Source of the DNA: Ignavibacteria bacterium
Lineage (GTDB): Bacteria > Bacteroidota > Ignavibacteria > Ignavibacteriales > Melioribacteraceae
DNA: 16,155 bases
Direction: 5' to 3'
NCBI GenBank assembly: GCA_027347805.1
Contig: DAIEQP010000270.1
Span: forward strand, 1-16,155
Shown: positions 1 to 7,048 of the stretch, piece by piece
How the letters are laid out: the number at the start of each line of letters is the position of its first letter
How positions within the stretch are numbered: position 1 is the stretch's first letter
Notes under the pieces: model-generated
What the model saw: the letters and a program-made list of their open reading frames with translations, nothing else
What the model was told of the DNA's origin: nothing
Database searches by the model: none
Program-made: the position numbers and the translations under genes

Positions 1-2
1 TA

Positions 3-296
3 TTTACAAGTGGAAATACTAATCATATGATAGCAAACTGCGAATTGCTGATTGTTAAGTATTCTTCTACTGCATTTGTTGGACTCATCCTTGGAAAAGA
101 AGTTCACTCATATTTTGATATCGAAGAATTGAAAAAATTACTTCCGCTTCAAAATAATGGTACGTCTGCCGAAAGAATTGCACGAGTTGGAATGAGATTG
201 ATGGAATCTGATCCGGAACCTGCTAATGAAGAGGGTTTTATAAAATCATTATTGAGCCGGCTGAAGAGCTATAAAAATTCATTTAAGGCAACATGA
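3..296 (+). CDS. C-terminal fragment of a probable glycosyltransferase/polysaccharide biosynthesis protein
   Basis: The reading frame is open from the left edge (first full codon at 3) to a TGA at 294-296, so the true start lies outside the window; the internal ATG at 27 is not a convincing start. About 97 residues are visible. The segment around LIVKYSSTAFVGLILGKEV resembles the end of GT-B-fold glycosyltransferases and related surface-polysaccharide enzymes, where a small-residue pair is followed by an 'A..LGKxV' stretch that closes the donor-sugar site. The tail is charged and helical. The TGA overlaps the ATG of the cytidylyltransferase, so the two are probably co-transcribed and translationally coupled. 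I infer a role in transferring or assembling a surface glycan, perhaps the sugar made by the downstream genes. The family cannot be fixed from this fragment. Confidence 0.6.
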   Translation, partial: FTSGNTNHMIANCELLIVKYSSTAFVGLILGKEVHSYFDIEELKKLLPLQNNGTSAERIARVGMRLMESDPEPANEEGFIKSLLSRLKSYKNSFKAT

Positions 297-1093
297 TGAA
301 TATTGTCACAGTTATCCAGGCAAGAATGTCTTCGACCCGACTGCCGGGAAAAGTATTAAAACCGATTTTAGACAAACCACTCCTCGTGAGGATGCTGGAA
401 CGAATTCAAAACTCGAAGCTTGCCGGACAAATTGTAGTAGCAACATCAACAAATCATGATGACGACCAGATTGAAACTCTCTGCAGTGAAAATAATTTTA
501 TATGTTTCAGAGGGCATTTAACAGATCTTCTGGACAGACATTACCAGGTAGGAAAAATTTTCAATGCTGACGCGGTTGTTAAAATTCCTTCCGACTGCCC
601 CTTAATAGACCCGCATATAATTGACAGGGTAATAAAATTTTATATAGATAATGAAGAATATGATTTCGTGAGTAATTTGCATCCTGCAACTTATCCTGAC
701 GGAAACGATGTGGAAATATTTTCTTTCCAGGTTCTTGAACATGCCTGGCGCGATGCAACAAAGAATTTTGAACGTGAACATACAACACCGTTTATCTGGG
801 AACATCAGGATATGTTCAAAGTTGGAAATGTGGAATGGGAAACTGGCTTAGATTTATCAACAAGTCTGCGCTTCACAATTGATTATGAAGAAGATTATCA
901 ATTCATTAAAAAAGTGTATGAAGAATTATACCCGCAGAATCCAAAGTTTGGTTTGAATGATATTTTAAAATTGATAGAACATAAACCTGAAATTGCGGAG
1001 ATAAATCATAAATTTACTGGAACATACTGGTACGATAACCATCTAAACGAACTTAATAATATACAAGAATATAAAAACAAGAAGTTAACATGA
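296..1093 (+). CDS. SpsF-type cytidylyltransferase (CMP-sugar synthase family)
   Basis: This 265-residue protein belongs to the nucleotidyltransferase family that includes SpsF, NeuA and KdsB, which activate 2-keto-3-deoxy sugar acids with CTP. Visible marks are QARMSSTRLPGK near residues 8-19 (nucleotide-binding loop), SDCPLIDP near 99-106 (metal/nucleotide Asp), YPDGNDVEIFS near 133-143, EREHTTPFI near 159-167 and RFTIDYEED near 192-200, all in SpsF order. Two ATGs, at 293 and 296, are possible. I prefer 296 because MNIVTVIQAR matches the usual family N-terminus and AAGG at 285-288 is then 7 nt away. The stop overlaps the next gene's ATG by 4 bp. No separate NeuA is visible, so this is the best candidate for the CMP-activating step of the cluster. 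Family assignment is strong; substrate is inferred. Confidence 0.87.
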   Translation: MNIVTVIQARMSSTRLPGKVLKPILDKPLLVRMLERIQNSKLAGQIVVATSTNHDDDQIETLCSENNFICFRGHLTDLLDRHYQVGKIFNADAVVKIPSDCPLIDPHIIDRVIKFYIDNEEYDFVSNLHPATYPDGNDVEIFSFQVLEHAWRDATKNFEREHTTPFIWEHQDMFKVGNVEWETGLDLSTSLRFTIDYEEDYQFIKKVYEELYPQNPKFGLNDILKLIEHKPEIAEINHKFTGTYWYDNHLNELNNIQEYKNKKLT

Positions 1094-1947
1094 TTAAAGA
1101 ACGACTAAACGAATTACAGCAAATTTCACTTAGAGTACGTGAACATATCATTCACATGAGTGGAAACGGAGGTTGTTTCATCGGTGCTTCACTTTCCTGT
1201 GCCGACCTTACCGTTTATCTGTACAATGAATTTTTAAACCTCACAAAAGAAAATCTTAAAGATGAAAATCGGGATTATCTTTTTTTATCAAAAGGACATG
1301 ATGTTCCTGCTCTTTACGGAACCTATGTAGAACTTGGATGGCTTGAAAAAGAAAGACTTCAAAATCATCTAAAGACAAACGATTTTATCTACTGGCATCC
1401 GAATAGAAATATTCCCGGAATCGAATTTCATTCCGGTTCACTCGGGCACAATATTTCAGTTGCTGCCGGTGTTGCACTAGACTGCAAACTGAAAGGAATT
1501 AAAAATAAAATTGTTGTGATTGTCGGCGACGGCGAATGCAATGAAGGTTCAATGTGGGAAGCATTGCTCGTAGCAAACGCTTATAAACTTGACAATCTGC
1601 TTGTTGTTGTTGATCGGAACCAGTTTCAGGCAAATTTTCCAACTGAAGAATTAATTCCGCTAAATCCGTTCGATAAAAAATTCGAAGCATTCGGCTGCAG
1701 TGTTAAAATGATAGACGGACATAATTTTGAATCGATGGAAAAAGCTTTCACACAATTTCCTTTTAGCGAAGGGAAAGTATCTGTAATAATAGCTGAAACT
1801 GTTAGAGGCAAAGGATTGCCCAGCATAGAAAAGCGTGCTGACAGATGGTTTGTGAATTTCAAACAGGAAGAAGTAAAACAGTTAATTCAGGAGCTTCACG
1901 GCGAAGCAAAAGCAACATTAACTTCAGAAACAATTGTAGCGAGATAA
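1090..1947 (+). CDS. Transketolase, N-terminal (thiamine diphosphate-binding) subunit
   Basis: This 285-residue protein corresponds to the N-terminal half of transketolase, the pyrophosphate/Mg-binding module. The thiamine diphosphate motif is clear: GDGECNEGSMWEA at 146-158, followed by LDNLLVVVDRNQFQ near 167-180. SKGH (67-70), GSLGHN (116-121), DGHN (209-212) and RGKGL (239-243) follow the family order. It starts with ATG overlapping the cytidylyltransferase stop, and its own TAA touches the ATG of the C-terminal half, the standard layout for split transketolases. Transketolases move a two-carbon ketol unit between sugar phosphates. Inside a sugar-biosynthesis operon this pair more likely makes a dedicated precursor than serves the pentose phosphate pathway. 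After RGKGL the sequence runs SIEKRADRWF, where many transketolases have a Trp-His pair, so substrate handling may differ. Confidence 0.9.
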   Translation: MIKERLNELQQISLRVREHIIHMSGNGGCFIGASLSCADLTVYLYNEFLNLTKENLKDENRDYLFLSKGHDVPALYGTYVELGWLEKERLQNHLKTNDFIYWHPNRNIPGIEFHSGSLGHNISVAAGVALDCKLKGIKNKIVVIVGDGECNEGSMWEALLVANAYKLDNLLVVVDRNQFQANFPTEELIPLNPFDKKFEAFGCSVKMIDGHNFESMEKAFTQFPFSEGKVSVIIAETVRGKGLPSIEKRADRWFVNFKQEEVKQLIQELHGEAKATLTSETIVAR

Positions 1948-2846
1948 TGATGACATATGAAGAACTTTTAATAGAATTAATTTCTAAAGACAATAAATAT
2001 TTTGTAATGACTTCTGAAAATCGCGCTGCAATGCGAGGAATTACAACACAAATTAAAAACAATTTTATTGATACAGGTATTACAGAACAAACAATGATTG
2101 GCATGGCTGCCGGGCTTGCGCTTAGAGGAAGAGTTCCAATTGTTCACGCGCTTGCAACATTTTTAACGATGCGCGCTTTTGAATTCATTAGAACTGATGT
2201 AGGAATTGGTAATCTTCCTGTGAAAATTATGGGTTCGGTAGCAGGATTTTTGTCGGATGGCAACGGTCCGACTCACCAGGCAATAGAAGATGTCTCTATA
2301 ATGCGCGGTATACCCAACGTAAATGTTTTTTGCCCGGCAGATATTGAAGATTTTAACATTTGCATTAGAAAAGTGTTGGAACACCCATCACCATTTTATA
2401 TTCGTTATTTAAACCTTCAGCCAGTTGTTCAGCACACTGCTTTTGAAATTGGCAAAGCGGAAATATTCGGCGACGGAAAAGATGTTGCAATTCTTGTTTA
2501 TGGAATGTTATTCGCACAGGCATTCAAAGCAAAGCAAATTTTAGAATCTAAAGGTTTTACTGTGCGTTTAATTAATATGCGGTGTTTAAAACCAATTGAT
2601 GAAGAAACAATTTTAAGTACTATTGAAGATTGCAAATTGATTGTTACACTAGAAGATCATTTTATTACTGGCGGACTTAACACAATTCTCGCAGAAATTC
2701 TGATGAAGAACAAAAAAACTGCAAATGTTCTTCCAATAGCGTTGATGAATAAATGGTTCAAACCAGCTTTACTAAACGATGTTCTTGAGTATGAAGGATT
2801 CACCGGGATTCAGATTGCTCAGAAAATTGAAATGGCTATTTCTTAA
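1947..2846 (+). CDS. Transketolase, C-terminal (pyrimidine-binding) subunit
   Basis: This is the partner half of the split transketolase, 299 residues from the ATG at 1947 (a second ATG follows at 1950). The frame is open further upstream to an ATG at 1845, but that extension lies wholly inside the preceding gene and gives an Arg/Ser/Asn-rich stretch unlike the family, so 1947 is preferred. DTGITEQTMIGMAAGLALRG near 42-61 holds the catalytic Glu (E47) that activates the thiamine ring. GPTHQAIED (107-115) is the usual His-containing active-site loop, and LKPIDEETI and VTLEDHFITGGL mark the C-terminal domain. The two halves together form about 585 residues, close to the core of full-length enzymes. 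The one-base overlap with the first half suggests coupled translation in fixed stoichiometry. Substrates are unknown. Confidence 0.9.
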   Translation: MMTYEELLIELISKDNKYFVMTSENRAAMRGITTQIKNNFIDTGITEQTMIGMAAGLALRGRVPIVHALATFLTMRAFEFIRTDVGIGNLPVKIMGSVAGFLSDGNGPTHQAIEDVSIMRGIPNVNVFCPADIEDFNICIRKVLEHPSPFYIRYLNLQPVVQHTAFEIGKAEIFGDGKDVAILVYGMLFAQAFKAKQILESKGFTVRLINMRCLKPIDEETILSTIEDCKLIVTLEDHFITGGLNTILAEILMKNKKTANVLPIALMNKWFKPALLNDVLEYEGFTGIQIAQKIEMAIS

Positions 2847-2860
2847 TCGCTGGAGTTTTT

Positions 2861-4195
2861 ATGGCTAACAAAATTGAACTGAAAAACAATTTTCCTATCA
2901 TCACAAAATCCGATGAATATTATAACCGTGCACTTGGATTAATTCCGACTGTTACACAAACACTCGCAAAAGGACCGGGTCAGTGGGTAAAAGGAATTGC
3001 TCCAAAATATTTACAGAAAGGAAAAGGCTCTCATGTATGGGATGTTGACGGCAATGAATATATAGATTATTTAATGGGTGTTGGTCCTTTGTCGCTTGGT
3101 TATGCATATCCCAAAATTGATGCGGCAATAAAAAAACAATTGGAAGATGGAATCACTTTCTCGATGATGCATCCTCTTGAAGTTGAAGTTGCAGAATTAA
3201 TTCGTGAAATAATTCCAAATGCAGAATCTGTCCGTTACAGCAAAACGGGTGCAGATTCAACAAGCGCTGCAATTCGGTTGGCTCGTGCATTCACAGGGCG
3301 AAATAAAATTTTATGCTGCGGTTATCACGGCTGGCATGATTGGTACATTTCTGTTACAGCGCGCAATAATGGAATCCCCGAAGCAGTGCAGGCAATGAGT
3401 TTTACTTTTAATTATAACGATATTGATTCACTTAAAAATTCTTTGGATGACGATGTTGCTGCTGTAATTCTGGAACCAGTTGTATTTCTTGAACCCAAAA
3501 ATAATTTCCTGCACAAAGTTGCGGAATTGTGCGAATCAAATGGAACAGTATTAATTTTTGATGAAATGTGGACAGGTTTCAGAATGGCTCTTGGAGGTGC
3601 ACAGGAATATTTTGGAATCACTCCGGATCTTGCTACATATTCGAAAGCTGTTGCCAATGGAATGCCGATTTCGATTTTAACCGGTAAGAAAAAAATAATG
3701 GATTTAGCTGATGAAGATATTTTTTTCTACACAACTTTTGGGGGTGAAGCACTTTCGCTTGCAGCTACAAAGGCGACAATTGAAGAACTTCGTGAAAAAA
3801 ATGTTCCAAAGTTTTTAGATGAACAGGGTAAAAAATTAAAAGATGGATATAATTTAATAGCGCAGAAATTGGGAATGAATTACACAAAAGCGATCGGATA
3901 TAACTGGCGTTCGATGGCAACATTTGATGAAAGCGCCGGAGATCCGCTTGTGCAAAAATCTTTAATGCAGCAGGAAATGATTAAAAGAGGTATTCTCTGG
4001 CAGGGGTTCTTCAATATGAGTTATTCCCATACCGATGAGGATGTTAAATATACTTTACAAGCTCTCGAAGAATCATTATCATTCCTTAAGAAATCCATAG
4101 ATGAAAATAGATTAAGAGAATCTTTACTTGGAGAACCGGTTCAACCAGTTTTCAGAAAGGTTGATAACTTTAATATGAAACCGGTGAAGAAATAA
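2861..4195 (+). CDS. Class III pyridoxal phosphate aminotransferase (glutamate-1-semialdehyde aminotransferase-like)
   Basis: This 444-residue fold-type I enzyme has the landmarks of class III aminotransferases: SKTGADSTSAAIRLAR at 127-142 (phosphate-binding region), YHGWHDW at 155-161 (ring stacking), EP at 205-206, FDEMWTGFR at 233-241 with D234 contacting the PLP nitrogen, SKAVANGMP with K262 as the Schiff-base lysine, and TTFGGE at 291-296. A GGAG at 2852-2855 lies 5 nt before the ATG. It resembles HemL-type glutamate-1-semialdehyde aminomutases, but its position between a transketolase and a nonulosonate-type synthase points to a sugar substrate. It probably adds an amino group to a keto or aldehyde carbon of the precursor. 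The extra C-terminal tail of about 30 residues is lysine-rich and of unknown role. Family is certain, substrate inferred. Confidence 0.9.
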   Translation: MANKIELKNNFPIITKSDEYYNRALGLIPTVTQTLAKGPGQWVKGIAPKYLQKGKGSHVWDVDGNEYIDYLMGVGPLSLGYAYPKIDAAIKKQLEDGITFSMMHPLEVEVAELIREIIPNAESVRYSKTGADSTSAAIRLARAFTGRNKILCCGYHGWHDWYISVTARNNGIPEAVQAMSFTFNYNDIDSLKNSLDDDVAAVILEPVVFLEPKNNFLHKVAELCESNGTVLIFDEMWTGFRMALGGAQEYFGITPDLATYSKAVANGMPISILTGKKKIMDLADEDIFFYTTFGGEALSLAATKATIEELREKNVPKFLDEQGKKLKDGYNLIAQKLGMNYTKAIGYNWRSMATFDESAGDPLVQKSLMQQEMIKRGILWQGFFNMSYSHTDEDVKYTLQALEESLSFLKKSIDENRLRESLLGEPVQPVFRKVDNFNMKPVKK

Positions 4196-4211
4196 ACAAA
4201 CCGAGAAATAA

Positions 4212-4796
4212 ATGCGCCTAAAAAATTTAACAACTGTATTTATATTCTTTTCTCTTTCCTGTTTTGTTTTTTCTCAGAATAAAACAATCGAAAAAAAGGT
4301 TATTACCGATTCCCAGGGAAAAAAAGATTCAACCGAATCAGTAATAATTACCAAGACTGAGGATATAACCCCGCGCGAAAATATGATTATTATTAATCCG
4401 CTAAAGTTTATATTGTTTTATAACGTAAACTTCTATAAAAAAGTAAATCAATTAGTTGTTGTCGGAGGAGGAATACAGTTCCCAACAATTAAAGGGATCA
4501 ATGGATTTGGCATTAATGGAGAGGCGAGAATTCATTTTAACAAAAAAGCTCCACGCGGTTTTTATCTCGCGCCAAACATTTCTTATAACAATCTTAAATC
4601 GAGCGGCTCAAGTTCTAGTACAAACGCATTTTCAATTGGAGTATTAGTTGGCTGGCAGTGGTTTCCAGGTGACGATTTTGCTATGGGTCTTGGAATTGGA
4701 ATTGACCACTACTTCCTTTCTGATTCTAAAAATAATTTTTCTAACTATGATGGCAGCGCACCGAATATTCGGTTTGATATAGGTTATGCCTGGTAA
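4212..4796 (+). CDS. Small outer-membrane beta-barrel-like protein with signal peptide
   Basis: This 194-residue protein is not recognised by name. Residues 1-21 form a signal peptide (basic MRLK, hydrophobic core, probable cleavage after FVFS before Q22). A short polar linker (about 22-57) precedes alternating hydrophobic/polar strands rich in Gly and aromatic residues, such as VVVGGGIQFP, FSIGVLVGWQWFPG and FAMGLGIGIDHYFL. The chain ends in Trp, as many BAM-inserted barrels end in an aromatic residue. This looks like an 8-strand-type outer-membrane barrel (DUF3575-like at best). It sits between cytoplasmic sugar enzymes with gaps of 16 and 8 nt, so it is part of the same transcript. It may act at the cell surface with the glycan or simply be a passenger gene. 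Confidence 0.7.
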   Translation: MRLKNLTTVFIFFSLSCFVFSQNKTIEKKVITDSQGKKDSTESVIITKTEDITPRENMIIINPLKFILFYNVNFYKKVNQLVVVGGGIQFPTIKGINGFGINGEARIHFNKKAPRGFYLAPNISYNNLKSSGSSSSTNAFSIGVLVGWQWFPGDDFAMGLGIGIDHYFLSDSKNNFSNYDGSAPNIRFDIGYAW

Positions 4797-4804
4797 TTAA
4801 GCTT

Positions 4805-5608
4805 ATGGAAATATTTTCACTTAAAAATAAAACAGCCGTTGTTACCGGTGCTCTCGGTTTAATTGGAAAAGAACATTGCCGTGCATTGAGTGAAGCCGGG
4901 GCAAATGTAATTGTTGCAGATATAGACGAAATCAAATGTGATGAATTCGCTAAATCATTAGCTACACAATCTATTGGTATTGAACTCGATGTAACTATAC
5001 CAGAGTCAATCAAAAATCTGCGAGATAAAACTCTTTCTTCTTTCAACCATATTGATATTCTCGTAAACAATGCGGCGATAAATGATATGTTTGAAAACCC
5101 AAAAGCTGCAAGCGAACAATCCAAATTTGAAAACTATCCGTTGGAATTATGGCAAAAATCTGTGGATGTTAATCTCACTGGGGTTTTTCTATGTTCTCAA
5201 ATTCTCGGGACAGAAATGGCTAAACAAAAAAGCGGATGTATAATTAATATTGCTTCAACTTATGGAATCAGCGCTCCAGATCAATCGCTTTATATAAAAG
5301 AAGATGGCACACAATCATTTTATAAACCGCCCGCATATTCTGCAACCAAAGGCGCTATAATTATGTTTACAAAATATCTTGCCGCTTACTGGGGCAATTC
5401 AGGTGTTCGTGTTAATACATTAACACCCGGCGGCGTAGAAAATTCGCAGGATGATTTTTTCATTCAGAAATATTCTGAAAAAACTATTTTAGGCAGAATG
5501 GCTAAACCGACTGATTATAAAGGCGCTTTAATATTTCTGGCAAGCGAAGCATCATCCTACATGACCGGCGCAAATTTAATTGTCGACGGCGGATGGACAA
5601 CTTGGTAA
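4805..5608 (+). CDS. Short-chain dehydrogenase/reductase, PtmA-like
   Basis: This 267-residue Rossmann-fold oxidoreductase has a TGALGLIG nucleotide-binding loop (14-21), NNAA (88-91), catalytic Ser near 151 (IINIAST), and Tyr178/Lys182 in YSATK. The Ser-Tyr distance is 27 residues, against about 13 in a standard short-chain dehydrogenase. The extra segment, ending SFYKPPAY, and the C-terminal SSYMTGANLIVDGGWTTW recall PtmA, the flagellin-modification dehydrogenase of Campylobacter that belongs to the legionaminic acid locus. Asp40 after the second strand (VIVADI) suggests NAD(H) rather than NADP(H). It probably oxidises or reduces a hydroxyl/keto group of the sugar precursor, possibly preparing the ketone for the aminotransferase. 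The name PtmA-like rests on remembered sequence similarity; the reaction is not known from sequence. Confidence 0.85.
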   Translation: MEIFSLKNKTAVVTGALGLIGKEHCRALSEAGANVIVADIDEIKCDEFAKSLATQSIGIELDVTIPESIKNLRDKTLSSFNHIDILVNNAAINDMFENPKAASEQSKFENYPLELWQKSVDVNLTGVFLCSQILGTEMAKQKSGCIINIASTYGISAPDQSLYIKEDGTQSFYKPPAYSATKGAIIMFTKYLAAYWGNSGVRVNTLTPGGVENSQDDFFIQKYSEKTILGRMAKPTDYKGALIFLASEASSYMTGANLIVDGGWTTW

Positions 5609-5624
5609 TTAATTTGAGGTGTAA

Positions 5625-6152
5625 ATGAAATCGAAATTATCCCCCGCTCAATTAAAAAATCGAGCGGCAAAAATAAAATTTGTGCTAACTGATGTTGATG
5701 GTGTTCTTACCGATACAGGTGTTTATTATTCATCTGATGGAGAAGAATTAAAACGATATTCGATTCGGGACGGGATGGGAATGGAGCGCCTGAGAAAATT
5801 AGTAAATGTTGAGACAGGAATTCTTACTAGAGAAAATACAGGTATTGTTGCTAGCCGGGCAAGAAAATTAAGAATAGTAGAATTACACATGGGCTCAATG
5901 GAAAAAGAAAAAACTTTGAAAAATATTTTGTTAAGAAAAAATATTGATGCTAATGAAGTAGCATATATAGGTGATGATACTAATGATGTTGAAATTATGA
6001 AAATTGTTGGACTGAGCGCTTGTCCTAACGATGCAACTATATTTGCCAAAAAAGTTGCTCATATTATTTTACCGAGTAATGGTGGCAATGGTGCTTTCAG
6101 AGATTTAGCTGAACTTATAATTGATGCTAAACTAAAAAAGAAGAAAGGATAG
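5625..6152 (+). CDS. KdsC-type HAD phosphatase (probable nonulosonate-phosphate phosphatase)
   Basis: This 175-residue protein is a capless HAD phosphatase of the KdsC family. It has the nucleophile motif LTDVDGVLTD (D23 and D25), the motif II Thr in GILTRE (68), a Lys-bearing segment MEKEKTL (92-98), the metal-binding GDDTND (116-121) and the C-terminal GGNGAFRD (153-160) typical of this tetrameric family. Length matches KdsC (about 170-190). KdsC relatives dephosphorylate KDO 8-phosphate, KDN 9-phosphate or Neu5Ac 9-phosphate. Because the next gene, 2 nt away, is a NeuB/NANS-like synthase, the likely substrate is the phosphorylated product of that synthase. GAGG at 5616-5619 is 5 nt before the ATG. 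The exact sugar is not known. Confidence 0.88.
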   Translation: MKSKLSPAQLKNRAAKIKFVLTDVDGVLTDTGVYYSSDGEELKRYSIRDGMGMERLRKLVNVETGILTRENTGIVASRARKLRIVELHMGSMEKEKTLKNILLRKNIDANEVAYIGDDTNDVEIMKIVGLSACPNDATIFAKKVAHIILPSNGGNGAFRDLAELIIDAKLKKKKG

Positions 6153-6154
6153 AT

Positions 6155-7048
6155 ATGAGCCGGGTCCAGATTGGAAATCGCTTTATCGGCTATGGTGAGC
6201 CAATTTATATAATTGCCGAAATTGGTATTAATCATAATGGTTCGATTGATCTCGCAAAAAAATTAATTGACGGGGCCGCAGCAGCCGGCTGCAGCGCAGT
6301 GAAGTTCCAAAAAAGAACCCCGGAAATTTGTGTTCCAAAAGATCAATGGGATATTGAAAGAGATACTCCATGGGGAAGATTAACTTATATTGAATACCGT
6401 CGGAAAGTTGAATTTGGATTTGAAGAATATTTTGAAATTGATTCTTACTGCAAAGAAAAAGGAATTGATTGGTTCGCTTCCCCCTGGGATGAAGAAGCTG
6501 TTAATTTTCTTGAGAAATTTAAACCCGTGATGTATAAGGTTGCTTCCGCTTCATTAACCGATTATAAATTGATTAAAAGATTACGTGCGACCGGAAGACC
6601 TATTATGCTTTCAACCGGTATGTCTACATTGCAAGAAATTGAAGATGCTGTAAATATCCTGGGAAAAGATAATCTGTTACTGGCTCAATCAACCTCAACT
6701 TATCCATGCGCATTGGAAGAATTGAACCTTAATGTTATTAAAACTTATATTGAAAAATTTCCGGGAATTCCGGTTGGTTACAGCGGACACGAGACAGGAT
6801 TAGCGCCTACTCTGGCATCAATAGCTCTCGGTGCAGCTTTTATTGAACGACATATTACTCTCGACCGTGCTATGTGGGGAACAGATCAGGCAGCTTCGGT
6901 TGAATTAACCGGACTTCATAGATTGGTAAAGGATATTCGCGATATTGAAAAAGCACTGGGCGATGGAGTTAAAAAAGTATATCCAAGTGAATATGGAAAT
7001 ATCCAAAAACTTCGCAGGGTGAGAAACAGTATCGATAATCTATTATGA
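6155..7048 (+). CDS. NeuB/NANS-family sugar-acid synthase lacking the SAF domain
   Basis: This TIM-barrel enzyme of the sialic acid synthase family condenses phosphoenolpyruvate with an aldose to give a 2-keto-3-deoxy sugar acid. Visible motifs are AEIGINHNGS (21-30), KFQKR (50-54), STGMST (153-158), STYPC (181-185), GYSGHE with H212 and ERHITLDR with H233. The two His are 21 residues apart, as are the Mn-binding His of characterised NeuB. The stretch after H233, with WGTDQAAS, looks more like animal N-acetylneuraminate-9-phosphate synthase (NANS) than like unphosphorylated-substrate NeuB. The protein stops at residue 297, right after KLRRVRNS, where the family normally continues into a roughly 60-residue SAF (antifreeze-like) domain. 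The stop overlaps the next gene's ATG by 4 bp and no SAF-like sequence follows in that frame. AAAGGA at 6144-6149 is a good ribosome binding site. Confidence 0.88.
   Translation: MSRVQIGNRFIGYGEPIYIIAEIGINHNGSIDLAKKLIDGAAAAGCSAVKFQKRTPEICVPKDQWDIERDTPWGRLTYIEYRRKVEFGFEEYFEIDSYCKEKGIDWFASPWDEEAVNFLEKFKPVMYKVASASLTDYKLIKRLRATGRPIMLSTGMSTLQEIEDAVNILGKDNLLLAQSTSTYPCALEELNLNVIKTYIEKFPGIPVGYSGHETGLAPTLASIALGAAFIERHITLDRAMWGTDQAASVELTGLHRLVKDIRDIEKALGDGVKKVYPSEYGNIQKLRRVRNSIDNLL

Noticed and set aside
1845..1946. Upstream extension of the transketolase C-terminal subunit starting at an ATG at 1845
   Set aside because: It overlaps the coding end of the N-terminal subunit by about 100 bp and encodes residues unlike the family; the ATGs at 1947/1950 give the expected length.
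1090..2846. DXP synthase (Dxs) or pyruvate dehydrogenase E1
   Set aside because: The split into about 285 and 299 residues and the motif pattern (SKGH, GSLGHN, RGKGL) fit split transketolase; Dxs is a single chain of about 620 residues.
2861..4195. HemL, glutamate-1-semialdehyde aminomutase for heme synthesis
   Set aside because: The fold is similar, but the operon is for sugar biosynthesis and no tetrapyrrole gene is nearby; a sugar aminotransferase is more likely.
4741..5124. 127-codon open frame on the minus strand
   Set aside because: It lies antisense across the barrel and dehydrogenase genes, with Ser/Ile-rich composition typical of a reverse-strand shadow and no recognisable domain.
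5726..6049. 107-codon open frame on the minus strand
   Set aside because: It is wholly antisense to the well-supported HAD phosphatase and has no family features.
5625..7048. KdsA/KdsC pair for KDO synthesis
   Set aside because: The synthase has NeuB-family motifs (AEIGINHNG, GYSGHE, ERHITLDR) and not those of KdsA, so ordinary KDO synthesis is not supported.
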